IMG/VR virus record: IMGVR_UViG_3300024999_000220
Location: 1-39,319 of that record
Origin: a virus
Length of the DNA stretch: 39,319 nt
Strand: one strand, 5' to 3'
Part shown: positions 15,316 to 22,638 of the stretch, piece by piece
Layout of the letters: each line of letters begins with the position of its first letter
Numbering within the stretch: the stretch's first letter is position 1
Program-made: the position numbers and the translations under genes
The notes under the pieces: model-generated
Seen by the model: only the letters and a program-made list of their open reading frames with translations
Databases searched by the model: none
Told to the model about the DNA's origin: nothing

Positions 15316-15797
15316 ATGAGTGAAGAAAGAATTAACGGAACAGTTAAATGGTTCATTATGTAGAGCCCTTTACATTGGTAACAATGTATCGAAACTCCTT
15401 TAATTGCTGGAAAATCTTAGCGAATAATGTCGAAGATAATCAGCAGCCAAGCCTCGTAAGAGGAAGGTTCAACGACTAGAGCGAAGGCTCGTAGGACCAA
15501 GTGGTCCGAAATGGGGAGAATCCTTAACAGGATTTTGATATAGTCTTTTCTTTATGGAAACATAAAGCAGCCTGCATAGGCGGGGTTAGTGTAACGAACT
15601 AACTCGAAAAAAATGTTAGTAATGACCGCGGATACGGCTTTGTGTTGATTGATGGTAATCCAGACGCAGAGTATTTTATCCACTTTACAAGTATTGATAT
15701 GGACGGCTATAAAACACTTAAAGCCGGCCAACCAGTAAGTTTTATTTTAAAGAATACAGAAAAGGGTATTCAGGCAACAGAAGTAAAGCTTTTATAA
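15316..15797 (+). CDS. Cold-shock domain protein, gene split by a group I intron
   Basis: Exon 1 is 15316-15356 and exon 2 is 15620-15797; spliced, they encode 72 residues, the normal size for a CspA-family protein. Exon 1 ends NGTVKWF plus two bases. Exon 2 continues NDRGYGFVLIDG, giving KWFINDRGYGFV, which matches the family spacing KWFNxxKGFGF (RNP1), followed by the RNP2-like YFIHFTSI. The last residues are QATEVKLL. These proteins are cytosolic single-stranded nucleic acid chaperones. An AAAGGAG site precedes the start. Unspliced RNA gives only 15 codons, to the TAG at 15361. The conserved Asn after WF is Ile here. Confident in the split gene; the exact splice sites rest on frame and pairing logic. 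Confidence 0.9.
15357..15619 (+). ncRNA. Group I self-splicing intron (IA-like), no internal ORF
   Basis: 263 nt. P1: exon GGTTCAT pairs with GTAGAGCC (one bulged A), placing U15356 opposite G15360, the expected U.G splice pair. P2: 15371-15377/15382-15388 with a GTAA loop. P3: 15395-15400/15513-15518. P4: 15405-15409/15441-15445. P5: 15414-15418/15433-15437. P6 hairpin: 15452-15455/15460-15463, GTAA loop. The R core GTTCAACGACTAGA is at 15467-15480; P7 is GACTA 15474-15478 with TAGTC 15541-15545. Two extra stems (15479-15490, 15494-15507) fit P7.1/P7.2 of subgroup IA. P8: 15519-15523/15530-15534. P9 hairpins: 15550-15567 (GAAA loop), 15570-15581, 15585-15603. It ends in G15619. The core is complete, so splicing is likely. 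Confidence 0.92.
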
Positions 15798-15823
15798 TAA
15801 CAATTATCCATCCAGTATAAACC

Positions 15824-15845
15824 AAGACCGTTGCTGGGGGTCTTT
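15824..15845 (+). terminator. Weak hairpin downstream of the cold-shock gene
   Basis: AAGACC at 15824-15829 pairs with GGTCTT at 15839-15844 around a 9-base loop, followed by only one further T and then AAAGGAG for the next gene. It may be a weak terminator or attenuator, or a stem that stabilises the upstream mRNA. Confidence 0.35.
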
Positions 15846-15858
15846 AAAGGAGAACATT

Positions 15859-16542
15859 ATGTATAAAAACAATTTTTTAGTTATATTAAAACACAATGGT
15901 AAAGTACTTAGAGAAATAGATGGTGTAGTTACTGTTCCTTTTGGTTCAGACTACACCATTGTACTAAAAAACTATGATTCACGTAGAGCGGTGGTATCTG
16001 TGGATATTGATGGCCTATCTGTACTAAATGGTAACCAGATAGTTGTTCCGGCTAATGATATAGTAGAATTACAAGGTGCCTTAGACAATTTAAGTGTAAA
16101 TAATAAATTTAGATTTATACAGAAGACTAAGGCTATATCAGATTTTAGAGGAGACAGGCTAGATGATGGCATAGTTAGGGTAGAGTATACTTTTGAAAAA
16201 CCATCGATACCTTATAGAGATTTTATTAAAGAGTTGTCGGGCTTTAAATCAAGCTATGACGTGATAGGTTATAGAGCAGGTGTAGCTGGTGCTTCTAATA
16301 CATATAGTTCATCTGGTATAACTGTAAAAGGAACCCCAACAAAACAAGATTTTATAACAACACATACGGGTATTTTAGAGACACAGTCATATGTTATTAC
16401 ACTTAAATTACAAGGATGTGATGAGTTTAAACGTGAAGTAAAAACACCTATAATGACTAAGACCAAAAAACAATGTCCTTCCTGTGGAAAACGTTGGAAG
16501 TCTTACATAAAATACTGTGGTAGTTGTGGTACATTCCTATAA
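15859..16542 (+). CDS. Beta-rich protein with C-terminal zinc ribbon
   Basis: A 227-residue protein. Residues 1-115 form a beta domain of a type seen in many phage genomes, with SDYTIVLKNYDSRRAVVSVDIDG and VPANDIVELQG. The middle is Ser/Thr/Gly-rich. The last 27 residues are a zinc ribbon with CPSCGKRWK and YCGSCGTFL. AAAGGAGA precedes the start. This family is often annotated as a virion structural or hypothetical zinc-ribbon protein; its molecular function is not known to me. Confidence 0.65.
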   Translation: MYKNNFLVILKHNGKVLREIDGVVTVPFGSDYTIVLKNYDSRRAVVSVDIDGLSVLNGNQIVVPANDIVELQGALDNLSVNNKFRFIQKTKAISDFRGDRLDDGIVRVEYTFEKPSIPYRDFIKELSGFKSSYDVIGYRAGVAGASNTYSSSGITVKGTPTKQDFITTHTGILETQSYVITLKLQGCDEFKREVKTPIMTKTKKQCPSCGKRWKSYIKYCGSCGTFL

Positions 16543-16554
16543 TGAGGTTTACAT

Positions 16555-16980
16555 ATGCTGGTGGCTGAATTAGTTTTACGTAAATTACAAACACAAGATG
16601 AGATTAAAGAGTTAGAGAACTACATAAGTAGGCTACAAAATATTACTGGTGACAGAGACAGTCTGTCCAAGATGTATAAAGAATGTATTATAAAGTTATT
16701 TAATTTATACGATCAATTACAAAGCCAAAAAGTTGTATTAAAGAAATGTAATACTGATAACCATATAATTGTTGACAGTAATAAAATTAATATAACTGAT
16801 GCTTTAGAAATAGCAGCTACTTTGGAAAGTAGGTTAAATTTATACACTACTTTAATAAATAGTGATACTATGCACATTGATATATTATCTATAATGAAAG
16901 ACAGGGCTAGTTTATTAGAAGACTACTTAAAATTAATTCGTTACATAAAAGCTAATGATTGGAGTACCGAAGTTGGTTGA
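16555..16980 (+). CDS. Coiled-coil hypothetical protein
   Basis: A 141-residue, mostly helical protein with heptad-like Leu/Ile spacing in the first 70 residues (ETQDEIKELENYISRLQN-like pattern) and a second helical block at the end. A GAGG site lies 8 bases upstream. Its last 26 bases overlap the next gene in another frame. I do not recognise a family. Confidence 0.55.
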   Translation: MLVAELVLRKLQTQDEIKELENYISRLQNITGDRDSLSKMYKECIIKLFNLYDQLQSQKVVLKKCNTDNHIIVDSNKINITDALEIAATLESRLNLYTTLINSDTMHIDILSIMKDRASLLEDYLKLIRYIKANDWSTEVG

Positions 16981-17212
16981 TAGATATTGGGTAAAATTAG
17001 AAGATTTTGATATTAGATGCGTTTGCAAAGACAAACATTGCATTGATAATACTATGTGCAAGGAGTACTTAGTTAAATTGCTAGAAATAGATAGACAAGA
17101 TAATTCAATGGATGATTGGGACAAATCTATTAATAAACTATTTACTACTATAAAAAAAGAAACCGACGAGTTAAGCAAAAGCATTAAAAAGTTAAAAGGA
17201 TTTAAATTATGA
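16955..17212 (+). CDS. Small hypothetical protein with Cys/His cluster
   Basis: An 85-residue protein starting inside the end of the previous gene, with no clear ribosome binding site, so translation is probably coupled. Residues about 22-38 contain C-x-C, then H, C and C (RCVCKDKHCIDNTMC), a possible zinc-binding knuckle. The C-terminal half is charged and helical. Its stop overlaps the next start in ATGA. No function assigned. Confidence 0.5.
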   Translation: MIGVPKLVDRYWVKLEDFDIRCVCKDKHCIDNTMCKEYLVKLLEIDRQDNSMDDWDKSINKLFTTIKKETDELSKSIKKLKGFKL

Positions 17213-17490
17213 ACTTAGTAAATACACTTTTTAAAAAGATAAATAAAATTTGTTTAAATATCAGATATAAAGTTATTTTATTGCTTATACATGATATGCC
17301 GGTAATTGTTAATTGTGTTGTTGATAATACAACCCTTGAAAAAAATATACTTGACAATATAGAATGTATCTGCTATAATAACAAAGTAATAAAACCTGAA
17401 TATCACTACGATACTCAGGTTAGGCAAGACAATTTCTCATCAGGCAGAATAAAAAGGCAAGGTAACTCTTTTTGCTTAACACTCACGTAA
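17209..17490 (+). CDS. Small hypothetical protein
   Basis: A 93-residue protein that overlaps its upstream neighbour by ATGA. The first 35 residues are basic and hydrophobic (ICLNIRYKVILLLIHDMP), which might be an amphipathic or membrane-associated helix. The rest is mixed and contains three Cys. I do not recognise a family. The following dNMP kinase starts 14 bases after its stop. Confidence 0.5.
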   Translation: MNLVNTLFKKINKICLNIRYKVILLLIHDMPVIVNCVVDNTTLEKNILDNIECICYNNKVIKPEYHYDTQVRQDNFSSGRIKRQGNSFCLTLT

Positions 17491-17504
17491 GGTTATTTAC
17501 ACAA

Positions 17505-18125
17505 ATGGAAAGTATTAAAGGAAACATTTTAATAGGTATTTCAGGAAAGGCTAGATCAGGTAAAGACACAGCTGGTACTTACTTATATAACAAGATAGGC
17601 GCGGTTTATTACAATACATCTATAACCGCTTTTGCCAACATGTTAAAGCAAGAGTTGCTAGAGAAATTTGATTTAAGCCATAATCAACTATATGGTAATT
17701 TAAAAGAACAACCTGATGAGCGTTACCCCAAACAAGAAGGTGGTTTTTGGACTCCAAGAGAGATGATGCAATCTTATGGGCAGTTTATGAGATCTTTTGA
17801 TAAAGACTATTGGGTTAAAGCTTTGTTTCGTAATATACAGGATTTTAGTAAAAGTAACACAATTATTACAGACGTAAGACAACCCAATGAAGTAAAGGCC
17901 ATCTTAGACAGAGGTGGTTATCATATAAGGATTACAAGAAAAGAAAGGCCCAGGATTCAAGGACAAGATCATGAGACTGAGACTGCCTTAGATGATAACA
18001 AGCTAACTATCCATTATACAGTTGCTAATGATGGAACCACAGAAGATTTGTATAAAAAATTAGATTATTTTTTAGAAAACACACTAAACATAAAGGAGAC
18101 ACGAACATGGCAAGCAAAACAATGA
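17505..18125 (+). CDS. Deoxynucleoside monophosphate kinase
   Basis: A 206-residue P-loop kinase from the ATG at 17505 (AAGG site about 11 bases upstream; the frame extends further back without a credible start). Walker A is GISGKARSGKDT at 11-22. ITDVRQPNEV at about 121-130, then RITRKERPR, matches the phage dNMP kinase pattern (T4 gene 1 and T5 type). It phosphorylates dNMPs to dNDPs for phage DNA synthesis in the cytosol. Its end overlaps the next gene by 19 bases, so the two are co-translated. Confidence 0.85.
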   Translation: MESIKGNILIGISGKARSGKDTAGTYLYNKIGAVYYNTSITAFANMLKQELLEKFDLSHNQLYGNLKEQPDERYPKQEGGFWTPREMMQSYGQFMRSFDKDYWVKALFRNIQDFSKSNTIITDVRQPNEVKAILDRGGYHIRITRKERPRIQGQDHETETALDDNKLTIHYTVANDGTTEDLYKKLDYFLENTLNIKETRTWQAKQ

Positions 18126-18376
18126 CACTTTCAATTAATCCTGATGAGGTTATGCATACAAGCATCTCAAAGAGCAAAGAAGGTTACAACTATGCTTCAG
18201 TAGTGGCTAAGAAAGGTGAAGGGGAATATATCTCTATTAACTACGAATGGAAAGGTAATGTAATTCCTGATTTTGCTTTTGACTTAATGGGCTTCATTCA
18301 ATCCAATAAAGAGTCTATTAATAAAGCTGTTGCATCATACACGCAGGAATATGATGAGTTTGTTAAAAATAAATAA
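18107..18376 (+). CDS. Hypothetical protein
   Basis: An 89-residue protein beginning within the end of the dNMP kinase gene, with a GGAG site 9 bases upstream. It has beta strands in the first half (NYASVVAKKGEGEYISINYEW) and helices in the second. I do not recognise a family. The overlap implies expression with nucleotide metabolism, but a functional link is not shown. Confidence 0.6.
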   Translation: MASKTMTLSINPDEVMHTSISKSKEGYNYASVVAKKGEGEYISINYEWKGNVIPDFAFDLMGFIQSNKESINKAVASYTQEYDEFVKNK

Positions 18377-18398
18377 CATACAATAGTTGGGTGCTAAC

Positions 18399-18449
18399 AT
18401 GGCTAAGAAAGATACTAAGAAAGGTGGTAAGGGCGGTAAGGGTGGCTGT
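18399..18449 (+). CDS. Possible Lys/Gly-repeat micropeptide
   Basis: A 16-codon frame encoding MAKKDTKKGGKGGKGGC. The upstream site is weak (a TTGGGTG stretch), and the frame fills most of an otherwise non-coding gap. The regular GGK repeat and the basic charge make it look designed rather than random, but it is too short to be sure. It could bind nucleic acid if translated. Confidence 0.3.
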
Positions 18450-18479
18450 TAATAAATTTAGTTTGGAGGGTTATTGATC

Positions 18480-18710
18480 ATGCCGATAGATATTAGTGAA
18501 TTTAGAGAACCTACATTTACAAAATTTCAAGAGCGTTACCCACTAAGTACTGATAAGAAAGACAGATTTATTAAATTTGATGCTTACCCAAGAAATTATA
18601 GGGGTGAAGGTGGTAGCTTTCCACAACCGGGTTATAACCCTCACCACCAAGCAACAAAACCAGAAAAAATTAATTTAGAGAGTGATGATTTTACTCTAAA
18701 ACCAAGGTGA
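18480..18710 (+). CDS. Small hypothetical protein
   Basis: A 76-residue protein from the ATG at 18480, preceded by a strong GGAGGG site. It is rich in Pro, Tyr and charged residues, with a disordered central segment (YRGEGGSFPQPGYNPHH). There is no recognised motif. It is followed after 8 bases by the HD phosphohydrolase gene. Confidence 0.55.
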   Translation: MPIDISEFREPTFTKFQERYPLSTDKKDRFIKFDAYPRNYRGEGGSFPQPGYNPHHQATKPEKINLESDDFTLKPR

Positions 18711-18718
18711 GGATTTAA

Positions 18719-19282
18719 ATGAGTATTACACCAGAGGAAAAAGCAGCAGTATTTGAACAAGAACTAGCATTAATATTCGATCCTTCTGTGAGAGAATTTA
18801 CACGTTTATGTATTATGTCAGCACCCGACTACGTTTTTTTAGATTGTCCAGCTTCTAGTACTGGTAAATTTCATCCAATTTCTGAGTTGGGGCCTGATGG
18901 TACTATACTGCATACAAAGAAAGTATTTACAGTAGCATATGACTTATGTCGTGGTCTGGGTTGTGAAGATAGAAGGGACGAGATCTTATCGGCATGTATC
19001 ATCCATGATTTAAGAAAGCAAGGATTGGTAAAGTCAGGACATACATCCAAGGCCCATCCTAAACTTGGTGCTGATTTAACAGCAGAAGTTCAAGAAGCCA
19101 CACAGATATTAGAGGAAGATTCATTTAATATAATTAGAAAGTCTGTGGGATACCATTATGGTCCTTGGTCTACTGGTGAATGGTTAAAACCTCTAAGTGA
19201 CTACACCCCTGAGGAGTTATGTGTGTATATGTCTGACTACATAGCGTCTAAGAAAACAATAGAAGTTTATTACAAAAGATAA
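18719..19282 (+). CDS. HD-domain phosphohydrolase
   Basis: A 187-residue protein with a complete HD motif set: H65 (ILHTKKV), H96-D97 (CIIHDLRK), H113 and H146 as possible extra ligands, and D173 (MSDYIASK). This is the metal-dependent hydrolase arrangement, in contrast to the degenerate HD gene at 7860. Substrates in this family are usually nucleotides or phosphates, so a role in nucleotide processing is likely, but the exact reaction cannot be read from sequence. A GAGG site precedes the start. Confidence 0.75.
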   Translation: MSITPEEKAAVFEQELALIFDPSVREFTRLCIMSAPDYVFLDCPASSTGKFHPISELGPDGTILHTKKVFTVAYDLCRGLGCEDRRDEILSACIIHDLRKQGLVKSGHTSKAHPKLGADLTAEVQEATQILEEDSFNIIRKSVGYHYGPWSTGEWLKPLSDYTPEELCVYMSDYIASKKTIEVYYKR

Positions 19283-19318
19283 CTATATGACGTTTATTAA
19301 AACTTATGGTGATATATA

Positions 19319-19648
19319 ATGAATAGTGAGTTTATTAAAGCTTTATCTAAGGGAATAGCCAACGCAAATGTTGGTAAACAGGAATTATCTCCTGGGTCCA
19401 CTGGTAGACGTTATGAGCCTGTTGGTGGTATTACGCGTCACAACAAACGCATACATGACGAAAGTAAGTTAATGGATACTTACGGTAAATTACCTTTTAC
19501 ATTTTCCAAACCCAAGAAAGATGGTAGACACAAGCTAGTTAAATGTACAAATTGTGGGGTAACTAAGTATGTGAACAAGAACACTGTGGGCATTATATGT
19601 TCAAATTGTAAAACATACGCGGCTATTCAGGAGGTAGATAATGACTAA
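19319..19648 (+). CDS. C-terminal zinc-ribbon protein
   Basis: A 109-residue protein. The C-terminal third holds two CxxC knuckles (CTNCG and CSNCK) separated by about 17 residues, a classic zinc ribbon. The N-terminal part is basic and probably disordered. No strong ribosome binding site is visible (GGTGATATA upstream). It overlaps the next gene by 8 bases. It sits just before the packaging genes; DNA or protein binding is inferred. Confidence 0.6.
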   Translation: MNSEFIKALSKGIANANVGKQELSPGSTGRRYEPVGGITRHNKRIHDESKLMDTYGKLPFTFSKPKKDGRHKLVKCTNCGVTKYVNKNTVGIICSNCKTYAAIQEVDND

Positions 19649-20054
19649 AAAAAGAGGTCGTCCTACTGGATATAGGTTAAGTGACACTAGTAAAATGGCA
19701 ATAAGCGAATCTAAAAAAGGGCAGTTGCACACACAAGAAACTAAAAATAAAATATCAAGAACGCTAATGATTTATTTTAGACGTCTTAATCCACTGTCAA
19801 CAGAGCTAATTAACAGATATTGTAGATCTGATGATGACAGCTTATGTTCTTGGATTACTGATATTAGAGAAGAACTAGACGAATTTGAAGATATATTAAC
19901 TGATAGATCTATGCGTAATACACGTAAAACAGAATTAGTTTATGGAGACAATATAGACTATTTCAGCCATGATTTAACACCAGAAACCATATTATTACTT
20001 AAAGAGCGTTGTGCGGAATTAGGTATTGATATAAACGATTATATGGATTTATAA
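19641..20054 (+). CDS. NUMOD3-like DNA-binding protein next to terminase genes
   Basis: A 137-residue protein. Residues about 12-45 resemble the NUMOD3 DNA-binding motif of homing endonucleases (SDTSKMAISESKKG, then HTQETKNKISRTL). No HNH or GIY-YIG nuclease motif follows; the remaining 90 residues are acidic and helical. A GGAGG site lies upstream, within the previous gene. It ends 1 base before the next start. It may be a domesticated DNA-binding protein, possibly a terminase-associated or small-terminase factor; this is inference. Confidence 0.55.
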   Translation: MTKKRGRPTGYRLSDTSKMAISESKKGQLHTQETKNKISRTLMIYFRRLNPLSTELINRYCRSDDDSLCSWITDIREELDEFEDILTDRSMRNTRKTELVYGDNIDYFSHDLTPETILLLKERCAELGIDINDYMDL

Positions 20055-20055
20055 T

Positions 20056-20580
20056 ATGGCAGCTGGAAGACCAAAAAACCCACCAAGTGTTAGACAACTC
20101 CTAACCGAAATTATGCCTATTGGCGAATTATTCGCCGAAGACGAGCTTAATATCTACACATCCCTAGTAGACATCTACATAAAAGACTTTGATGATGATG
20201 AATTATCCGCAAGCGATTTAGATGATGTAATGACCCTGGCCACCAATAAGGTTTTAGAAATCAGGCTACTACGCACCAGTAAAGGGGATGCTAATCGTCA
20301 ATTAGACATAACAGCCAGTGTAGAGAAATTACGCAAACAAACAGAAAAGATTAAAGAAAGCTTATCTTCTAGACGAAAGGATCGAATTAATCCTAACGAG
20401 CACAAAGGATTCTCTATTGTGGACTTAGCTTTTGCCTATGATCAGACCAAGCGTGGTACACTGGAAAGTAAAGTTAGGCAGCTTAAAGAAGAGGATGAGG
20501 CATCTAAAAAATTAGTGAGAGAACATCCAGGTAATAAATATGATGTAGATGGACATATTAAAAAAGGTAATGACGAATAA
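20056..20580 (+). CDS. Candidate small terminase subunit
   Basis: A 174-residue protein. It is mainly helical, with a basic N-terminus (AAGRPKNPPSVRQLL), a central coiled-coil-like region (SVEKLRKQTEKIKESLSSRRK) and a charged tail. No definite motif marks it as a small terminase; the call rests on its size, helical content and position directly upstream of the large terminase, with which it overlaps by one base. No strong ribosome binding site is visible upstream. An alternative is a packaging accessory protein. Confidence 0.55.
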   Translation: MAAGRPKNPPSVRQLLTEIMPIGELFAEDELNIYTSLVDIYIKDFDDDELSASDLDDVMTLATNKVLEIRLLRTSKGDANRQLDITASVEKLRKQTEKIKESLSSRRKDRINPNEHKGFSIVDLAFAYDQTKRGTLESKVRQLKEEDEASKKLVREHPGNKYDVDGHIKKGNDE

Positions 20581-22310
20581 TGGCTCGTAAGAAAGGTAGA
20601 ATGATGGATGCTGTAATGGGACAAGGGCCTATGCTAATAGAGTTCTATCGAAATAATCCCTGTATAGCAGCCTACGATTTATTAGGTGTAGACTTAGCCC
20701 CTATACAACGTATAGTATTCGAGGATATGTGGTTTAGGGACTACACAATCACTGTCGCCGGCCGTGGTTTTGGAAAAAGCTTTTTACTTGGAACACTTGC
20801 TGCATTGCGTGCTATGCTATATCCAGGGTACAGGGTTGGTTTAGTAGGCCCCTCTTTTAGACAATCAAAAATGATTTTTTCAGAAGTAGAAAAACACTAT
20901 ACAAAATCAGCCATTCTCAGAGAAGCCACAGAAAAGAAACCTATTAGAGGCTCTGATACAGCCTATCTTAAATTTAAATCCGTTGGTTCTAGTAACGGTT
21001 CATTCATTGAAGCCATACCACTAGGTAATGACGGTGCTAAAATTCGTGGTTCACGTTTTTATTTAATATGTATTGATGAGTTAGCACAAGTTCCAGATAA
21101 GATACTTGATATGGTTCTTCGACCTATGGGCGCCACTAAACAAGATCCTATGGCTAATGTTAGACGCCTTGAACAGATGAGGCTGTTGATCGAATCCGGG
21201 TTAGCCACAGAAGACGATTTTGATGATGATCAAGTTAATAAGATGGTAATGACCTCTTCCGGCTTCTATAAATTCAACCATATGTATAGGCGTATGCGTG
21301 CCTATTGGGATAAAATCATACAAGAAGGTGAAGAAGAGTCTAATGTTATGGTGCATCAGATACCTCACTGGTTTTTACCAAAAGGTTTCTTGGACGAGAA
21401 CAACATTGAAGAGGCCCGCCGGGTAATGTCTGACCATGAATTTCGTATGGAATATGAAGCAGAAATGGTGTCTGATTCCGAAGGCTTTTTTAAAGCTTCT
21501 ATGCTAGAAGCATGTACAAGTAACAGTGGGCACTACTTAGAACTAAGTGGAGATAGTAAGGCTGAATATGTCATTGGGGTAGACCCTAATCAAGGTGGCT
21601 CAGCAAGCTGTGGTGTGTCCATAGTTAAATTAGGGCAACCAAATAGAATAGTAAATATGTTAGAAGTAAAGAATGGCACGACACAAGGTATGGTAACTAC
21701 TTTACAGAGTGTTTGCAAAACGTATAACGTTATTCGTATATATATGGATAAGGCCGGCGGTGGTAAAGCTATATGTGACTTGTTAGAAGAAGGTTATAAT
21801 GGTGCAACACCGATTATAGATAGAACTAATCCAGATCATTCTCACTGGAAAGGTAAACATATATTAGAGTTAATAAATTTTACTCCACAGTGGATACAAG
21901 AAGCTAACTATTCAACGTTATCATTATTTGAAGACAGACTTTTACTATTTCCAGAGCGCATGCCGGACGGGTCTGATCAATTAGATGAACAATACGCAGC
22001 CATATATGAACTTAAAAAACAACTACTAAGTATCATACTAACACAAACAGGCAGCGGTGTGCTACACTTTGATACACCCAAAAAAGGGCAAAACAAAGAT
22101 CTATACTCCTCATTAATACTGGCCGGCTTCGGCGCAAAAGAACTTAGTAAACCTGTGGATACTGTTTTAGATCCTGTACTACATAGCAGTGGTGGTATGA
22201 TCAGAGAGAGGGCACCCAACTCTTCTTTTAGAGAAATAGCAAAGTCCATCACTAATGTGGCAAGTAATGCTAATATGTCTATGGCCATATTAAAGAAAAA
22301 AATAAAGTAA
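20580..22310 (+). CDS. terL: Terminase large subunit (ATPase-nuclease)
   Basis: A 576-residue DNA-packaging motor. The ATPase domain has Walker A GRGFGKS at 61-67, preceded by a TVA strand, and Walker B YLICIDE at 161-167. The RNase H-like nuclease domain begins with IGVDPNQGG at 332-340 (D335), and IYMDKAGGGK at about 388-397 supplies the second acidic residue. It pumps DNA into the prohead through the portal encoded at 24795 and cuts it. It overlaps its upstream neighbour by one base. Confidence 0.95.
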   Translation: MARKKGRMMDAVMGQGPMLIEFYRNNPCIAAYDLLGVDLAPIQRIVFEDMWFRDYTITVAGRGFGKSFLLGTLAALRAMLYPGYRVGLVGPSFRQSKMIFSEVEKHYTKSAILREATEKKPIRGSDTAYLKFKSVGSSNGSFIEAIPLGNDGAKIRGSRFYLICIDELAQVPDKILDMVLRPMGATKQDPMANVRRLEQMRLLIESGLATEDDFDDDQVNKMVMTSSGFYKFNHMYRRMRAYWDKIIQEGEEESNVMVHQIPHWFLPKGFLDENNIEEARRVMSDHEFRMEYEAEMVSDSEGFFKASMLEACTSNSGHYLELSGDSKAEYVIGVDPNQGGSASCGVSIVKLGQPNRIVNMLEVKNGTTQGMVTTLQSVCKTYNVIRIYMDKAGGGKAICDLLEEGYNGATPIIDRTNPDHSHWKGKHILELINFTPQWIQEANYSTLSLFEDRLLLFPERMPDGSDQLDEQYAAIYELKKQLLSIILTQTGSGVLHFDTPKKGQNKDLYSSLILAGFGAKELSKPVDTVLDPVLHSSGGMIRERAPNSSFREIAKSITNVASNANMSMAILKKKIK

Positions 22311-22353
22311 CCTCTTATATGGATAATACTTTATTAATAAATTGTGGAGATAA

Positions 22354-22638
22354 ATGTTTATGGATATATCTATTTTTAGAAAAGATTTCTGGGATTTGTT
22401 TCTTATGAAATGTTTTAGAAATATAGCTTCTGTAAAATATCAGTGGTTGTTATTTATTTATATTCCAATAGTGTGGGGTATGTTTCATATCAATCCAGGA
22501 ACAAAAGAACCTTGGATATCCGCCGCCTTGGGGCTCAGTTTTCTTGGTGGTGGTTTTATAACCTTAGCAACTAGCAGAATCATAATAAACACAAAGCTTG
22601 TTGATAAAGACGAAGGGGGCTTTAATACCGATAAATGA
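22354..22638 (+). CDS. Small membrane protein with two helices (possible holin)
   Basis: A 94-residue protein with two predicted membrane segments, WLLFIYIPIVWGMF at about 30-45 and AALGLSFLGGGFITLA at about 57-72, with a charged C-terminus. A GGAG site lies upstream. Its length and two-helix layout fit small phage holins or the membrane proteins commonly placed near terminase genes, but nothing proves the role. The lysozyme gene is 7 kb away. Its stop overlaps the endonuclease start in ATGA. Confidence 0.6.
   Translation: MFMDISIFRKDFWDLFLMKCFRNIASVKYQWLLFIYIPIVWGMFHINPGTKEPWISAALGLSFLGGGFITLATSRIIINTKLVDKDEGGFNTDK

Noticed and set aside
15316-15363. Cold-shock gene as a pseudogene broken by an in-frame stop
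   Set aside because: The stop lies inside a segment with a complete group I intron core. Removing it restores the exact family length and spacing.
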